Below are positions 25,529-33,586 of a stretch of DNA of 64,000 nucleotides, piece by piece. The DNA comes from JABFRJ01 sp033812735. GTDB taxonomy: Bacteria > Pseudomonadota > Alphaproteobacteria > Rhizobiales > Hyphomicrobiaceae. The notes below the pieces were generated by a model that ran no database searches, was not told the origin of the DNA, and was given only the letters and a program-made list of their open reading frames with translations. The translations under genes were made by a program, and so were the position numbers. The stretch lies in assembly GCA_033812735.1 (NCBI GenBank), contig JAPXTA010000002.1, positions 1 to 64,000 of the forward strand, read 5' to 3'. Numbering within the stretch: the stretch's first letter is position 1; each line of letters opens with the position of its first letter.

Positions 25529-26857
25529 TTAGGCGACGGCCTTGATGGTCTTTGCCAGCTTCTCGGTGATTTCGCCGATCTGGTCTTCGGTGACGATCAG
25601 CGGTGGCGAGGTGACGAGGGTGTCGCCGCCGACGCGGCAATACATGTCGAGATCGTGATACATTTTCTCGATCGCCATGTAGCCGCGCTTGCCGACTTCA
25701 CCTGGAATAGGATCGAGGTCGATGCCGCACATCAGGCCGATCGGGCGGATGTCGGCGACGTTCGGCAAGCCCTTGAGGCTCATCATCGCGTCGGCGAACA
25801 TGCCCTCGAGCTTGCGAGCGCGCTCGAAGAGACCCTCTTCCTTGTAGAGTTCGAGCGTGGCGACACCAGCGGCAACCGCGAGCGGGTGACCGGAGTAGGT
25901 GTAGCCATGGAAAAGCTCGACCATGTATTCCGGACCGGTCATGTGCGTCTCGTAGACGCCCTTGCGCACCAGGACGCCGGAGAGCGGTACGGCGGCGTTC
26001 GTCACGCCCTTGGCGAAGGTGATCATGTCGGGCACGACGCCGTAACGCTCTGACGCGAAGCCGTAGCCCAAGCGGCCGAAGCCGGTGATGACTTCGTCGA
26101 GGATCAAGAGAATGCCGTGTTTCTCGGTGATCTCGCGCAGCTTCTTGAGGTAGCCCTTCGGCGGCGGCAAGCAGCCGGTGGAACCTGCGACCGGCTCGAC
26201 GATGACGGCGGCGATGGTGCTCGCGTCATGCAGGCCGATGATGCGCTCGAGTTCGTCGAGGGTTTCGAGACCCCAATCCGGCTCGCCCTTGGTGAAGGCC
26301 TGCTTCGCCTTGTTGTACGTCGCCGGGATGTGGTCGACGCCGACGAGCATGTTGCCGAAGGCCTTGCGGTTGTTGACCATGCCGCCGACGGAGATGCCGC
26401 CGAAGTTGACGCCATGATAGCCGCGCTCGCGGCCGATGAAGCGTGTGCGCGAGCCCTGGCCGCGCGCCTTGTGATAGGCAAGGGCGACCTTGAGTGCGGT
26501 TTCGACGGCTTCGGAACCGGAGTTCGCATAGAGGACGTGATCGAGATCGCCCGGCGCCATCAGTGTCAGCAGCGACGACAGCTTGAACTGGTCGGGATGT
26601 GCGTACTGGAAGGGCGGGGCGTAGTCGAGGTTCGCTGCGGCGCGCTGGATCGCTTCGACGATCGGTTTACGGGTGTGGCCGGCGTTGACGCAGAAGAGGC
26701 CGGCCGTCGCGTCGATCAGCTTGCGGCCGTCGGGCGTGTAGTAGTGCATGCCTTCGGCTTTTGCGAAGAGGCGGGGGCGCTTTTTGAAGGCGCGGTTCGG
26801 TGTGAATGGGAGCCAATAGGACTCCAATTCATTCGGTTTCATATCGAGTGGGGCCAT
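25529..26857 (-). CDS. Omega-amino acid:pyruvate transaminase (BauA-like)
   Basis: A class III PLP aminotransferase of 442 residues. LPFTPNRAFKKRPRL and AGLFCVNAGHTRKPIVEA are close to the beta-alanine:pyruvate transaminase subgroup. SGSEAVETALK contacts phosphate and DEVITGFGRLG carries the cofactor Asp. The Schiff-base lysine is in TFAKGVTNAAVPL, near residue 290. AGGAGA seven bases upstream confirms the start. It is third in a GntR-cupin-transaminase operon. Substrate (beta-alanine or another omega-amino acid) is inferred from this context and family. Confidence 0.9.
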   Translation of the reverse strand: MAPLDMKPNELESYWLPFTPNRAFKKRPRLFAKAEGMHYYTPDGRKLIDATAGLFCVNAGHTRKPIVEAIQRAAANLDYAPPFQYAHPDQFKLSSLLTLMAPGDLDHVLYANSGSEAVETALKVALAYHKARGQGSRTRFIGRERGYHGVNFGGISVGGMVNNRKAFGNMLVGVDHIPATYNKAKQAFTKGEPDWGLETLDELERIIGLHDASTIAAVIVEPVAGSTGCLPPPKGYLKKLREITEKHGILLILDEVITGFGRLGYGFASERYGVVPDMITFAKGVTNAAVPLSGVLVRKGVYETHMTGPEYMVELFHGYTYSGHPLAVAAGVATLELYKEEGLFERARKLEGMFADAMMSLKGLPNVADIRPIGLMCGIDLDPIPGEVGKRGYMAIEKMYHDLDMYCRVGGDTLVTSPPLIVTEDQIGEITEKLAKTIKAVA

Positions 26858-26883
26858 GATGGGTCTCCTTTGGTTGATTTGCG

Positions 26884-27183
26884 TTACTTCAGCTCGATCT
26901 CGACGAATGCGACTTCGTGCGCGCTCGCGTTGATGACGTTGTGCTCGGTTCCGGTCTTGCGGCCGTAACTGGCGCCGAGCGCCAGTGGCGCGCGGAACGA
27001 CGTGCCGTCGGGCATCTCGATTTCAAGCATGCCATTGGCGACAGGGACGACGACATAGTCCATGGTGTGGGTGTGCCAGCCGGTCTCGCCGCCGGGCGGA
27101 AAGCGCCATTCGGTCACCTTCACACGTTCGTCGTCCATCTGAACGGTGGCGACAGCTTGGGGTCTGACAGGTTTGGCAGTCAC
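26884..27183 (-). CDS. Cupin domain protein (BauB-like)
   Basis: A 99-residue single-domain cupin with motif 1 GGETGWHTHTMDYVVV (metal-ligand histidines) and motif 2 around GTEHNVINAS. In Pseudomonas a small cupin (BauB) lies beside the beta-alanine transaminase gene, so this may be its counterpart; its biochemical role is not settled. The start is a GTG whose last bases form GTGA with the stop of the GntR gene, indicating translational coupling. Confidence 0.82.
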   Translation of the reverse strand: MTAKPVRPQAVATVQMDDERVKVTEWRFPPGGETGWHTHTMDYVVVPVANGMLEIEMPDGTSFRAPLALGASYGRKTGTEHNVINASAHEVAFVEIELK

Positions 27184-27887
27184 GGGGTCGTCTCCTCAGA
27201 ACTGTTGTCGTGCTCCATCGCCGTCAGTTTGGCGATGAGTTTCTGGCCGTATTCGTCGACATGCGCCCGCATGAGCGCAGCGGCCCCCGCCGCATCGCGT
27301 GCGAGAACCGCGTCGAAGATCGGCTTGTGCTGTTGCGGCAGCGTGGCAGTCTCGTCGAAGAGCAGATTCGTCGAAGCGATGACGATGCTGATCTGCTGGG
27401 CGACGCGGCGATAATGTTCGGCGAGCCGGTCGTGACCGGCGGCTTCGACGATGGCGCGATGAAAGGCGAGATCGGCTGCGGCGGCCTCGTTCGAGCGGCC
27501 CGCAGCTGCCTCGGCCTCAAGGTGGGCGAAGGCATCGGAAACGGCCGTGCGGCCTTCGTGCGAGGCACGTTCGGCGGCGAGCGAGGCGGCAAGGCTTTCC
27601 AGGCTGGCGCGGAGGGTGACCAACTCCCAGACGTCGTTCGGTGTCAGCCGCGTTACCATCCAGCCTGTATAGGGAACTTGGACGACCAGGCCTTCGCCAA
27701 CAAGGTGGTGAAGCGCGGATCGGATCGTCGCGCGGGAAATGCCGAGCTGACCGGCCAGCGATACTTCCGTCAGGCGTGAACCGGGAGCGAGGCGGTGGCT
27801 CAAAATCGCGGCGCGCAGCCGCTCGAGCGCCTCGGCTTCGGCGCTTCGCTTCGCAATGGGTTTGAGGTCGGCCAACGTCATGCCCAT
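27180..27887 (-). CDS. GntR-family (FadR/FCD-type) transcriptional regulator
   Basis: A 235-residue repressor-type regulator. The N-terminal winged helix includes LTEVSLAGQLGISRATIRSALHHLVGEGLV. The C-terminal all-helical FCD ligand domain carries LHRAIVEAAGH-like metal-binding residues (FHRAIVEAAGHD). It heads an operon with the cupin and transaminase genes and probably controls them and itself through the palindrome 13 bases upstream. ATG 27881 is an alternative start two codons in. Confidence 0.9.
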   Translation of the reverse strand: MGMTLADLKPIAKRSAEAEALERLRAAILSHRLAPGSRLTEVSLAGQLGISRATIRSALHHLVGEGLVVQVPYTGWMVTRLTPNDVWELVTLRASLESLAASLAAERASHEGRTAVSDAFAHLEAEAAAGRSNEAAAADLAFHRAIVEAAGHDRLAEHYRRVAQQISIVIASTNLLFDETATLPQQHKPIFDAVLARDAAGAAALMRAHVDEYGQKLIAKLTAMEHDNSSEETTP

Positions 27888-27921
27888 TGGTAGACCAGGT
27901 GCAGATTGTCGACAATCTGCA
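27888..27921. promoter_or_regulatory. Palindromic operator for the GntR-type regulator
   Basis: A perfect 22-bp inverted repeat at 27900-27921 has the core ATTGTCGACAAT. Next to it, TGGTAGACCA (27888-27897) is a second short palindrome. Both resemble FCD-type GntR operators (TTGT-N-ACAA and TGGT-N-ACCA patterns). Position between the regulator and the divergent gene fits autoregulation and possible shared control. Confidence 0.75.
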
Positions 27922-28028
27922 AAAATTGCATGGCGTGCCCTCCAGATCGAAAGCGCCTATTGTCGCGCCGGTTGCCGCGCTGGGACAGCGTCCCTATCCA
28001 ATGCGAAGCAACGCGAAGGGCAGAGTCG

Positions 28029-29318
28029 ATGGCGGGGTTCGTAGAGCGGGTCCTCAACCGCAGCGCAGGACCTATTCGAGGCGAGGTCACCGAGGCCAAC
28101 ACATTGGCTGTTACGGCCGTGCATGCGGGCTCGATCGCCGATGCCGCGGAGATCAAGGCTGGCATGCTGTATCGGCCGACGAAGCCGTCGGCGCTGTCTC
28201 CGCTCGCGTTACCGGAGCGCGGCAAAACCGGGGAGATCAAATCGCGCTTCGTCGACTTTGGAGCGAACGAGGAGATCGAGGTCACGACGGCCGGATTTCC
28301 GTTCGGCATGGAACTCGCCAAGAGCCCGGCGGCGCTTGCCAAGGACGTGGTTGGCAACATGTTCGACATCGATGCGCTGGCCGATCTCGTACACGGCGGC
28401 GACAAGGACGCGATCGGCCGGTTCGTGTCGGAGGTCGCGCGGGTTCAAAGCGGCAAAAACCGGGGGCTCGGCGATGTCGTCAAAGGCTGGTTCGCCAAAG
28501 GCGGGGCTGCTCAGAGTGGCGTCGAACTCGACCCCAACAGCTACATGGGCTTAACGCCCCACGTAAAACTTGTCGGGGCGTTCTGGCTTGCGGCGCATCG
28601 GAACGCTGCGGGGGCGCGTCAGTTGTTGCGGGCGTGGGAAGAGTGGGGGGTGGCTGGATCAGGCAGCGCTTATCTGTCGCTCTATCATCTCGCGCGTGCG
28701 CTGGTTCGCGAGACCGAAGGCGGCGCTGGAGGCGACATCAAGGCCGAACTCATCGACGCTTATGGCCATGCGGAAGAGAGCGCTCTCGTCGCCGCTTTCT
28801 GGCGCGAGCGGCAGGATGCACCGTTACCCCATCGGCAGACGTTGCACGGTCAGGTATTTCCGCGGCCATACCGCCTTGCGGCATTCGATCCGCTCGAAAG
28901 CTCCGGAGGGGCTGGAGCCAATTTCGTGTCACTTGCCGAGAGTTTAGAACAGCTCTCGCCGGAGCAGCGGTTGCTGGTGATCGCGCTCGGGCCCTACCGG
29001 GCGAACGGGTTTTATTCCCGTATTCTCTACCGCCTGCAGGAGTTGCAGCCGGTGCTTGGTGCGCTTTTTCCGGCTGTGCACGTGATCACGTCGTACGAGG
29101 CCGGCAACCGGCACAATCCGGAGTGGCTGGCCGGTGAGATCCTGGCGCGCAAGCGTGGCATGGTCATTTCTATCCTGCACGACGCGGAAGGGGGTGTCGG
29201 TCGCGGACTGCAGGTGAAGCGCTCACCGCACGCGTTCATCATCGATCGCGAACAGATCGTGCGATACGATGGGTTTCTTCCGGACGAGGGGGGCTTCTGG
29301 CAGGGGCTTGCCAGCTGA
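28029..29318 (+). CDS. Unrecognised 429-aa protein, PDZ-like start and thioredoxin-like end (tentative)
   Basis: I do not recognise this protein as a whole. The N-terminus (LAVTAVHAGSIADAAEIKAGMLYRP, about residues 26-50) has the spacing of a PDZ carboxylate loop and following strand. The middle is helix-rich with a Trp-containing repeat-like stretch (AFWLAAHRNAAGARQLLRAW). The last 50 residues (RGLQVKRSPHAFIIDREQIVRYDG) resemble the end of a peroxiredoxin/thioredoxin fold. No signal peptide or CxxC motif is seen. It is divergent from the GntR operon with the palindromic operator between them. The start is ATG 28029 behind GAAGGG. Confidence 0.65.
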   Translation: MAGFVERVLNRSAGPIRGEVTEANTLAVTAVHAGSIADAAEIKAGMLYRPTKPSALSPLALPERGKTGEIKSRFVDFGANEEIEVTTAGFPFGMELAKSPAALAKDVVGNMFDIDALADLVHGGDKDAIGRFVSEVARVQSGKNRGLGDVVKGWFAKGGAAQSGVELDPNSYMGLTPHVKLVGAFWLAAHRNAAGARQLLRAWEEWGVAGSGSAYLSLYHLARALVRETEGGAGGDIKAELIDAYGHAEESALVAAFWRERQDAPLPHRQTLHGQVFPRPYRLAAFDPLESSGGAGANFVSLAESLEQLSPEQRLLVIALGPYRANGFYSRILYRLQELQPVLGALFPAVHVITSYEAGNRHNPEWLAGEILARKRGMVISILHDAEGGVGRGLQVKRSPHAFIIDREQIVRYDGFLPDEGGFWQGLAS

Positions 29319-29324
29319 GCCGGC

Positions 29325-29615
29325 TTACTCGGCGGCGTCGAGGATTTCCGCGGACATCTGGGGGGCGCCGCCGTCGAGCATGCCGAGGGCATGCAGGTAG
29401 ACGTCGAGCACGCTTTCCTCTTCCTGGCGCTCGGTTTTGCTCTTCTTGCGCAGGCGCAGCACCTGACGCATGACCTTGACGTCGAAGCCGACGGCTTTCG
29501 CTTCTGCGAACTTGTCGCGGATGTCGGCTGACAGTGCCTTCTTTTCTTCCTCGAGGCGCTCGATTTGCTCGATGAACTGGCGGAGCTGGTTTTGGGCGGC
29601 GACTTGCAAGGTCAT
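29325..29615 (-). CDS. gapR: GapR-type nucleoid-associated protein (DUF2312/UPF0335)
   Basis: A 96-residue protein of the DUF2312 family. Its long helical N-terminus (QLRQFIEQIERLEEEKKALSADIRDKFAEAKAVGFDVKVMRQVLRLRKK) is the conserved core. Caulobacter GapR is the characterised member and binds overtwisted A+T-rich DNA ahead of replication forks, forming dimers or tetramers. The acidic C-terminus is variable. It lies convergent with the preceding gene. Confidence 0.9.
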   Translation of the reverse strand: MTLQVAAQNQLRQFIEQIERLEEEKKALSADIRDKFAEAKAVGFDVKVMRQVLRLRKKSKTERQEEESVLDVYLHALGMLDGGAPQMSAEILDAAE

Positions 29616-29950
29616 ATCGGAACCCTCGTTTCAGGCGGGTCGTCGGGTGGAACAGCGTTGCTGTCTGGCTTTCCATGACGCTAGTCAGAGGGGGGAGGTG
29701 CAGCAAGCGTAGCGGTGGCCTCGGGCGGAGTTATCCCCTCATTCCAAAGGCGCTCAGCGTTGTCGCTTGCCTGTGGCGCAGATGCATCTCCGTATTCAGA
29801 TTATTCTCCACCGCTTTCAAGAAACCGCCGTGATTTCCAGCGTTTGCCTTGACCCGGACGCAGACTGGCGGAACATGGAGGGTCTGCGTTCCACTGCATA
29901 GGGCTGCGTCGGGCCGTGGTGGTGGCTTAAGTAGAGTGAGACGTTCGCCG
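29616..29950. other. Divergent intergenic region upstream of gapR
   Basis: A 335-bp gap between two divergent genes, expected to carry both promoters. A TTGACC at about 29850 is the only -35-like box noted, without a good -10 partner. No gene is supported here. Confidence 0.4.
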
Positions 29951-31006
29951 ATGGCGGTGCGTAGCGAAACCTTGACGCTCGAAAGCGTGGCCCGCGCGCT
30001 GGAGTTGGCGCGCCGGGATGTCGAAGCGGTACTGGCCGAGAGTTCCGATTGGCAGGCCGCGCAGGCTCTTGCGGAGCATGCATCGACGGTGTCCGAGCGC
30101 AACCGCCTTGCGGCCCGGCTTGCCCTCGTTCCGGCCTACCGGGCTCATACCCGGATCACCGAGGCGCTGCGACAGCTCTCCGCATTTGCGATTGCCCAGT
30201 CCGCGGATCGCGCCAATGGCTGGGGCGGCGAGATTCCGGCTTCAGCCGCGTCGCTGCAGCGGGCCAACGCCGAGACCGAGCGAGGGAGGCGGCACGAGGG
30301 CTCCGGCTTCGATGTGCCGCCGTTGTCGGGCTGGCAGGCCGGTGCGGAGCACGGCGCGGATCACGGCGCCGAACAGGGCGCTGATCATGGTAATGGGCCG
30401 GATGCGCGGATGAAGGTCGATCTCGACCTATTGATTTCGCGTATCAGAAAGGGGGCGGGCCATCGCGGTCCATTGCCGTTGACGGGCTTGCTTGCCGAGG
30501 TTGCGGCCGTGGCGCCTGCGGGACTGACGGCGGGCCCGCATGATGAAGCCCTTGCATTTCCGCCGCGTGCGCCATCGCGTGATGTGGTCGAGACTGCGCC
30601 GGTACCAGAGCCCGTCGAGCTGACGCCGGTGTCACCCTGGAACGAGACGCGGCGCGCCGAGGACAACGAGATCGTCGTCGAGGATCAGAAGACAATCGCC
30701 ATCGCAGCTGCCGCTACGGCCATGGTGCGATCGCGAGACCCGTTGGAGCAGTTGAACGCCATGGAGGCCGAGATCGGCGTGCTGGAAGCGGGCGTGGCGC
30801 GTCCTTTGCCGCCACGACCGGCGGGCGTCAGTGTGCCTCCCGGATTCGATCCCGCAAGTGTCGATCTTGGTGAAGCACTGGTGGAGATCGTCCGGAAGCC
30901 CCGTGACAAGCAGGGCGACATTATCGATGTGCCCGTCGAGGATGCGGACGATGCCGATGCGCTCGACGGCAACGAAGCGCACATTGAAATCGTTCGCCGC
31001 ACTTGA
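29951..31006 (+). CDS. Unrecognised 351-aa protein, probably partly disordered
   Basis: An N-terminal helical part (residues 1-80; LESVARALELARRDVEAVLAE) is followed by low-complexity segments, including Glu/His/Gly/Ala repeats (AEHGADHGAEQGADHG). It has no signal peptide, membrane segment or recognisable catalytic motif. Two short related segments end in EIVR (LVEIVRKP and HIEIVRRT at the C-terminus). The final nine codons recur as a copy 1.36 kb downstream, beyond a three-gene insertion. Start ATG 29951 was taken behind GAGTGAGA. Function unknown. Confidence 0.6.
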   Translation: MAVRSETLTLESVARALELARRDVEAVLAESSDWQAAQALAEHASTVSERNRLAARLALVPAYRAHTRITEALRQLSAFAIAQSADRANGWGGEIPASAASLQRANAETERGRRHEGSGFDVPPLSGWQAGAEHGADHGAEQGADHGNGPDARMKVDLDLLISRIRKGAGHRGPLPLTGLLAEVAAVAPAGLTAGPHDEALAFPPRAPSRDVVETAPVPEPVELTPVSPWNETRRAEDNEIVVEDQKTIAIAAAATAMVRSRDPLEQLNAMEAEIGVLEAGVARPLPPRPAGVSVPPGFDPASVDLGEALVEIVRKPRDKQGDIIDVPVEDADDADALDGNEAHIEIVRRT

Positions 31007-31008
31007 GA
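30986..31008 (+). repeat. Left direct repeat of the three-gene cassette
   Basis: Twenty-three bases covering the last codons (EIVRRT) and the stop of the preceding gene. They match 32345-32367 at 22 of 23 positions; the single difference is T versus C at the eighth/ninth base. Confidence 0.85.
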
Positions 31009-31279
31009 GCTTGGTCAGCGGGGTGCGTTGCAATTGTTGGGCGAACTGCTCAATGTGATGAGCCGACCTTCCCGGTATCAGGGGAAGATTTGCGACCCCC
31101 TTTTGCAACAGCCGTCGATTTAAAACCGCGTCTCACATCTTTTCGACAATATTGTGGCGTAGTCGCGACGTCGGGTAACTGCTGTAAATTAATATTTTGT
31201 AATTCTCGATTTCCTTGAATTTGTTGTTGTCGTTTCCATGTCTGCTTGACCAGCAACTCAATGTGGAACGGATCAGCAA

Positions 31280-31663
31280 ATGCTTGATGCCACTCTCGCA
31301 ACTGTCTCTGGCAACAAATCTTATTCAGTTCGATTGGCCGACGGAGATTTTAAAATCGTCAACGGCTACCTTAAGGCCTTTGTGTTGCGCTTTCCAGATG
31401 GGTCATCAGAGATATATGTGGTTACGAGTATTGGGAATGCAGCGAATAAGCCATCTCTTATCGAAAAGGCGTTTGCATCGGTGCCGCTTGTTCAAGTGGG
31501 TCAGAGGTGGGGACTCCGAACCGCAGCTGCGGGCGCTGCTCTTGGGGCGCTGGCATCGGCGCTTTGGAGGCTCTACGGACCCGACGGGGCTCAGTACTAT
31601 TGCGACTCGAGCGGGAAGATCGTGTTTCATGGTCCTCTTCGCATCTTGGAGCATGTACGTTAA
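31280..31663 (+). CDS. Cassette gene 1, 127-aa unknown protein
   Basis: An unrecognised protein whose N-terminal 75 residues are probably beta-rich (VRLADGDFKIVNGYLKAFVLRFPDGSSEIYVV). A small-residue hydrophobic stretch follows (RTAAAGAALGALASALWRLYG, glycine-zipper-like) that could span or insert into a membrane. GGAACGGA lies about ten bases upstream of the ATG. Base composition and codon use look more A/T-rich than neighbouring genes, suggesting transfer. Its stop overlaps the next start (TAATG). Confidence 0.6.
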   Translation: MLDATLATVSGNKSYSVRLADGDFKIVNGYLKAFVLRFPDGSSEIYVVTSIGNAANKPSLIEKAFASVPLVQVGQRWGLRTAAAGAALGALASALWRLYGPDGAQYYCDSSGKIVFHGPLRILEHVR

Positions 31664-31962
31664 TGGGCTCAATCGTTATTCGTCGTGGCGAAGCGTGGTA
31701 TGGTTCTGGGTTGCCGCTCTTCATATTTGTGGACAATGTTTTGAGAGGTTCCATCCCGTCGCCTGGCGGAATTGCACTCCTGACATTGGATGACGTGCCT
31801 AAGGTGGCTTTGACTGCACTCTTGGATGGATGCAGGAGTCGGCCGCTTGTTGTGTCGCCGTCACCGCAAGTGTTTAGGGTCATTTATCGGCCACCCCCAT
31901 ACCCTTTGCTCTACGCGTTGTTTGAGCGCAGTGCATTCGGTTCCTTTGAAAGAGATCAGTGA
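31663..31962 (+). CDS. Cassette gene 2, 99-aa unknown protein
   Basis: Its ATG overlaps the stop of the preceding gene as TAATG, so translation is probably coupled. The pattern IVIRRGEAWYGSGLPLFIF, VDNVLRGSIPSPG and LDGCRSRPLVVSPS resembles the short beta-sandwich layout of DUF2846-like domains, but this is a weak visual match. It has no signal peptide. Function unknown. Confidence 0.6.
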   Translation: MGSIVIRRGEAWYGSGLPLFIFVDNVLRGSIPSPGGIALLTLDDVPKVALTALLDGCRSRPLVVSPSPQVFRVIYRPPPYPLLYALFERSAFGSFERDQ

Positions 31963-31980
31963 TCTGGATGGAGCAGTGAA

Positions 31981-32334
31981 ATGGGTGGTTTCTCGCTAGT
32001 GGATCCAATCCTAACGGCGGTCGGGTGGGCTTTTGAGCCCAAGGAAGTTAATACCTGCGAAAGCGAGTGGCTTGAGGGTCAGCGAAGTGGACGGGAGTTT
32101 GGCGAGGAGGCGGGCTATGCCACAGGCTATCGCGACGGCGAGTCTTCGGCTGATCAGTTGCAAGTCTTTGAAAATGAACTACTGAGGCAGGAGATCGATC
32201 GCCTTTCCGGCCACGTCAGTAGTGATCCGCCGGATGACCACGAGCCGGATAATCTATCTCCCGCGTCATCGGAGCCGGTGGCCCAGTTTCCGAGCGTATT
32301 TGACGCTTCGTCAACCTCAATGGCTGATGATTAA
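31981..32334 (+). CDS. Cassette gene 3, 117-aa acidic unknown protein
   Basis: An acidic protein (many Glu/Asp) with a central GEEAGYATGYRDGESSADQ segment, a repeat-like Gly-x-x-x-Gly-Tyr pattern, and a disordered acidic/Ser-rich tail. GGAG lies about ten bases before the ATG. It follows the previous gene by 18 bp in the same orientation, so the three cassette genes probably form one operon. No family was recognised. Confidence 0.55.
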   Translation: MGGFSLVDPILTAVGWAFEPKEVNTCESEWLEGQRSGREFGEEAGYATGYRDGESSADQLQVFENELLRQEIDRLSGHVSSDPPDDHEPDNLSPASSEPVAQFPSVFDASSTSMADD

Positions 32335-32344
32335 TCCGCGGGTC

Positions 32345-32367
32345 GAAATCGTCCGCCGCACTTGAGA
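32345..32367 (+). repeat. Right direct repeat of the three-gene cassette
   Basis: Imperfect copy (22/23) of 30986-31008. Read in the same frame it still spells VEIVRRT followed by a stop, so it is a detached duplicate of the 3' end of the gene at 29951-31006. Confidence 0.85.
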
Positions 32368-32373
32368 CCAGCG

Positions 32374-33471
32374 TCAGCGTCCGGCGCCACAGCCGCTGGC
32401 TGACTTGTCCAAGGCTGCACCAAGCTTGCCGCCGCCGACTTTGATGGAGCAGCAAGCGTGCTGTTGCTGGTAGGGACGGCCGATGGATTCGCAGAGTTCC
32501 GGGATGCCTTCGGCCGGGAATGCGATGCCGTCGAGGCCAGCCATCACGGCGTACGCGTCGACGACGCGCTTGTGCATGCCGGCGGGGCGGGCGCAACCGA
32601 GCAAGACTTGGCGATCGGCAGGAATGGTCCGGCGCGCGTCGAGGAAGATGCGCCCGACGTCATTGGCATCGGGTGTCGCGAAATTGCGCCCGTAGAAGGG
32701 CATGACGACGACGAGAACGAGCGAGTGGATGGGATAGCGTGCGCACATTGCGAGCGCGTTGGCTTCGCCGAGGATGCGGCCGTAGTGGAGGCCGATGACG
32801 ATATGGGGGACGATCTCCATTTTGGTGGCGGTGAGTGCTGCGAGCGTCGCCTCGAAGTCATCGACACTGCGGTCCAAATGATAGACGTCGCGGATGGTTT
32901 CTTGCGCGCCGATGACGTCCATCATGGCGGTATCGACGCCGGCGCTTTCCATCTGCTTGGCGCGCGTCTCGTCGGTCAGCGCGGTATGTATGGCGATCCG
33001 TAGTTGAGGGAAGTCGCGCTTCAGCCGTTCGACGACGGGCAGGAATTTTTCGTACTTGATCTCGTTGCGTTTGTTGGAGCCGCCCGACAGCAGGAAGCCC
33101 TGCAAGTCTTGCAGCATGACAAGGTCACGGACCTTGCGCTCGAGCATCTCGGGGGAGGTCGCCGGGATCATCGGCTCCAAGATCTTCGCCTGGCAGTGAT
33201 CGCAGTCGAGTGCGCAGGCGCCGCCCGTTACCGAAAAGGCCGGGAACGAGTTCTTGCCGCAGCCCTTCACGCTCTCGGTCGCGTATTCCTTGAAGGTCGG
33301 GGTGGAGAAGCGAATGGAGGCCAAGCCGGGACCGGTAAGGGCTGCCTGTTCCATGGCAGCGACGAGGCCTGCGTCGAGCGGGGCGTCCTCGAAGGCTTCG
33401 ATGGCCTGTGCAGCGGCAAGCCATCCCGCTGATGCGGCTGGTTTGCTCAGAAAGCCGAAGTGATCGTCCAT
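32374..33471 (-). CDS. BioB-like radical SAM protein
   Basis: A 365-residue radical SAM protein. The cluster-binding motif is CALDCDHC (Cys86, Cys90, Cys93) preceded by FPAFSVTGGA. The following GFLLSGGSNKRNEI and IVIGLHYGRILGE segments fit a BioB-like TIM barrel. Genuine biotin synthases have different flanking motifs. The protein looks closer, from memory, to the LipS1/LipS2-type biotin-synthase-like group, which inserts sulfur in lipoate synthesis. No lipoate-, biotin- or sulfur-oxidation genes lie beside it, so the role is unresolved. Confidence 0.8.
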   Translation of the reverse strand: MDDHFGFLSKPAASAGWLAAAQAIEAFEDAPLDAGLVAAMEQAALTGPGLASIRFSTPTFKEYATESVKGCGKNSFPAFSVTGGACALDCDHCQAKILEPMIPATSPEMLERKVRDLVMLQDLQGFLLSGGSNKRNEIKYEKFLPVVERLKRDFPQLRIAIHTALTDETRAKQMESAGVDTAMMDVIGAQETIRDVYHLDRSVDDFEATLAALTATKMEIVPHIVIGLHYGRILGEANALAMCARYPIHSLVLVVVMPFYGRNFATPDANDVGRIFLDARRTIPADRQVLLGCARPAGMHKRVVDAYAVMAGLDGIAFPAEGIPELCESIGRPYQQQHACCSIKVGGGKLGAALDKSASGCGAGR

Positions 33472-33586
33472 GGGTCCGGGTGCCCGCCAATGATGCGAAG
33501 CGAGGCTAGAGCGATATCGGGCGTCTGTGAAGCCAGGACGTGCTCCACCGGCTGCGGCGCTTGCGCGCCTTACCGGGGTGGGCAGA

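Noticed and set aside
32216..32596. Minus-strand frame across the right cassette repeat
   Set aside because: Arg/Pro/His-rich shadow frame overlapping the radical SAM gene's 3' end in another frame; no support.
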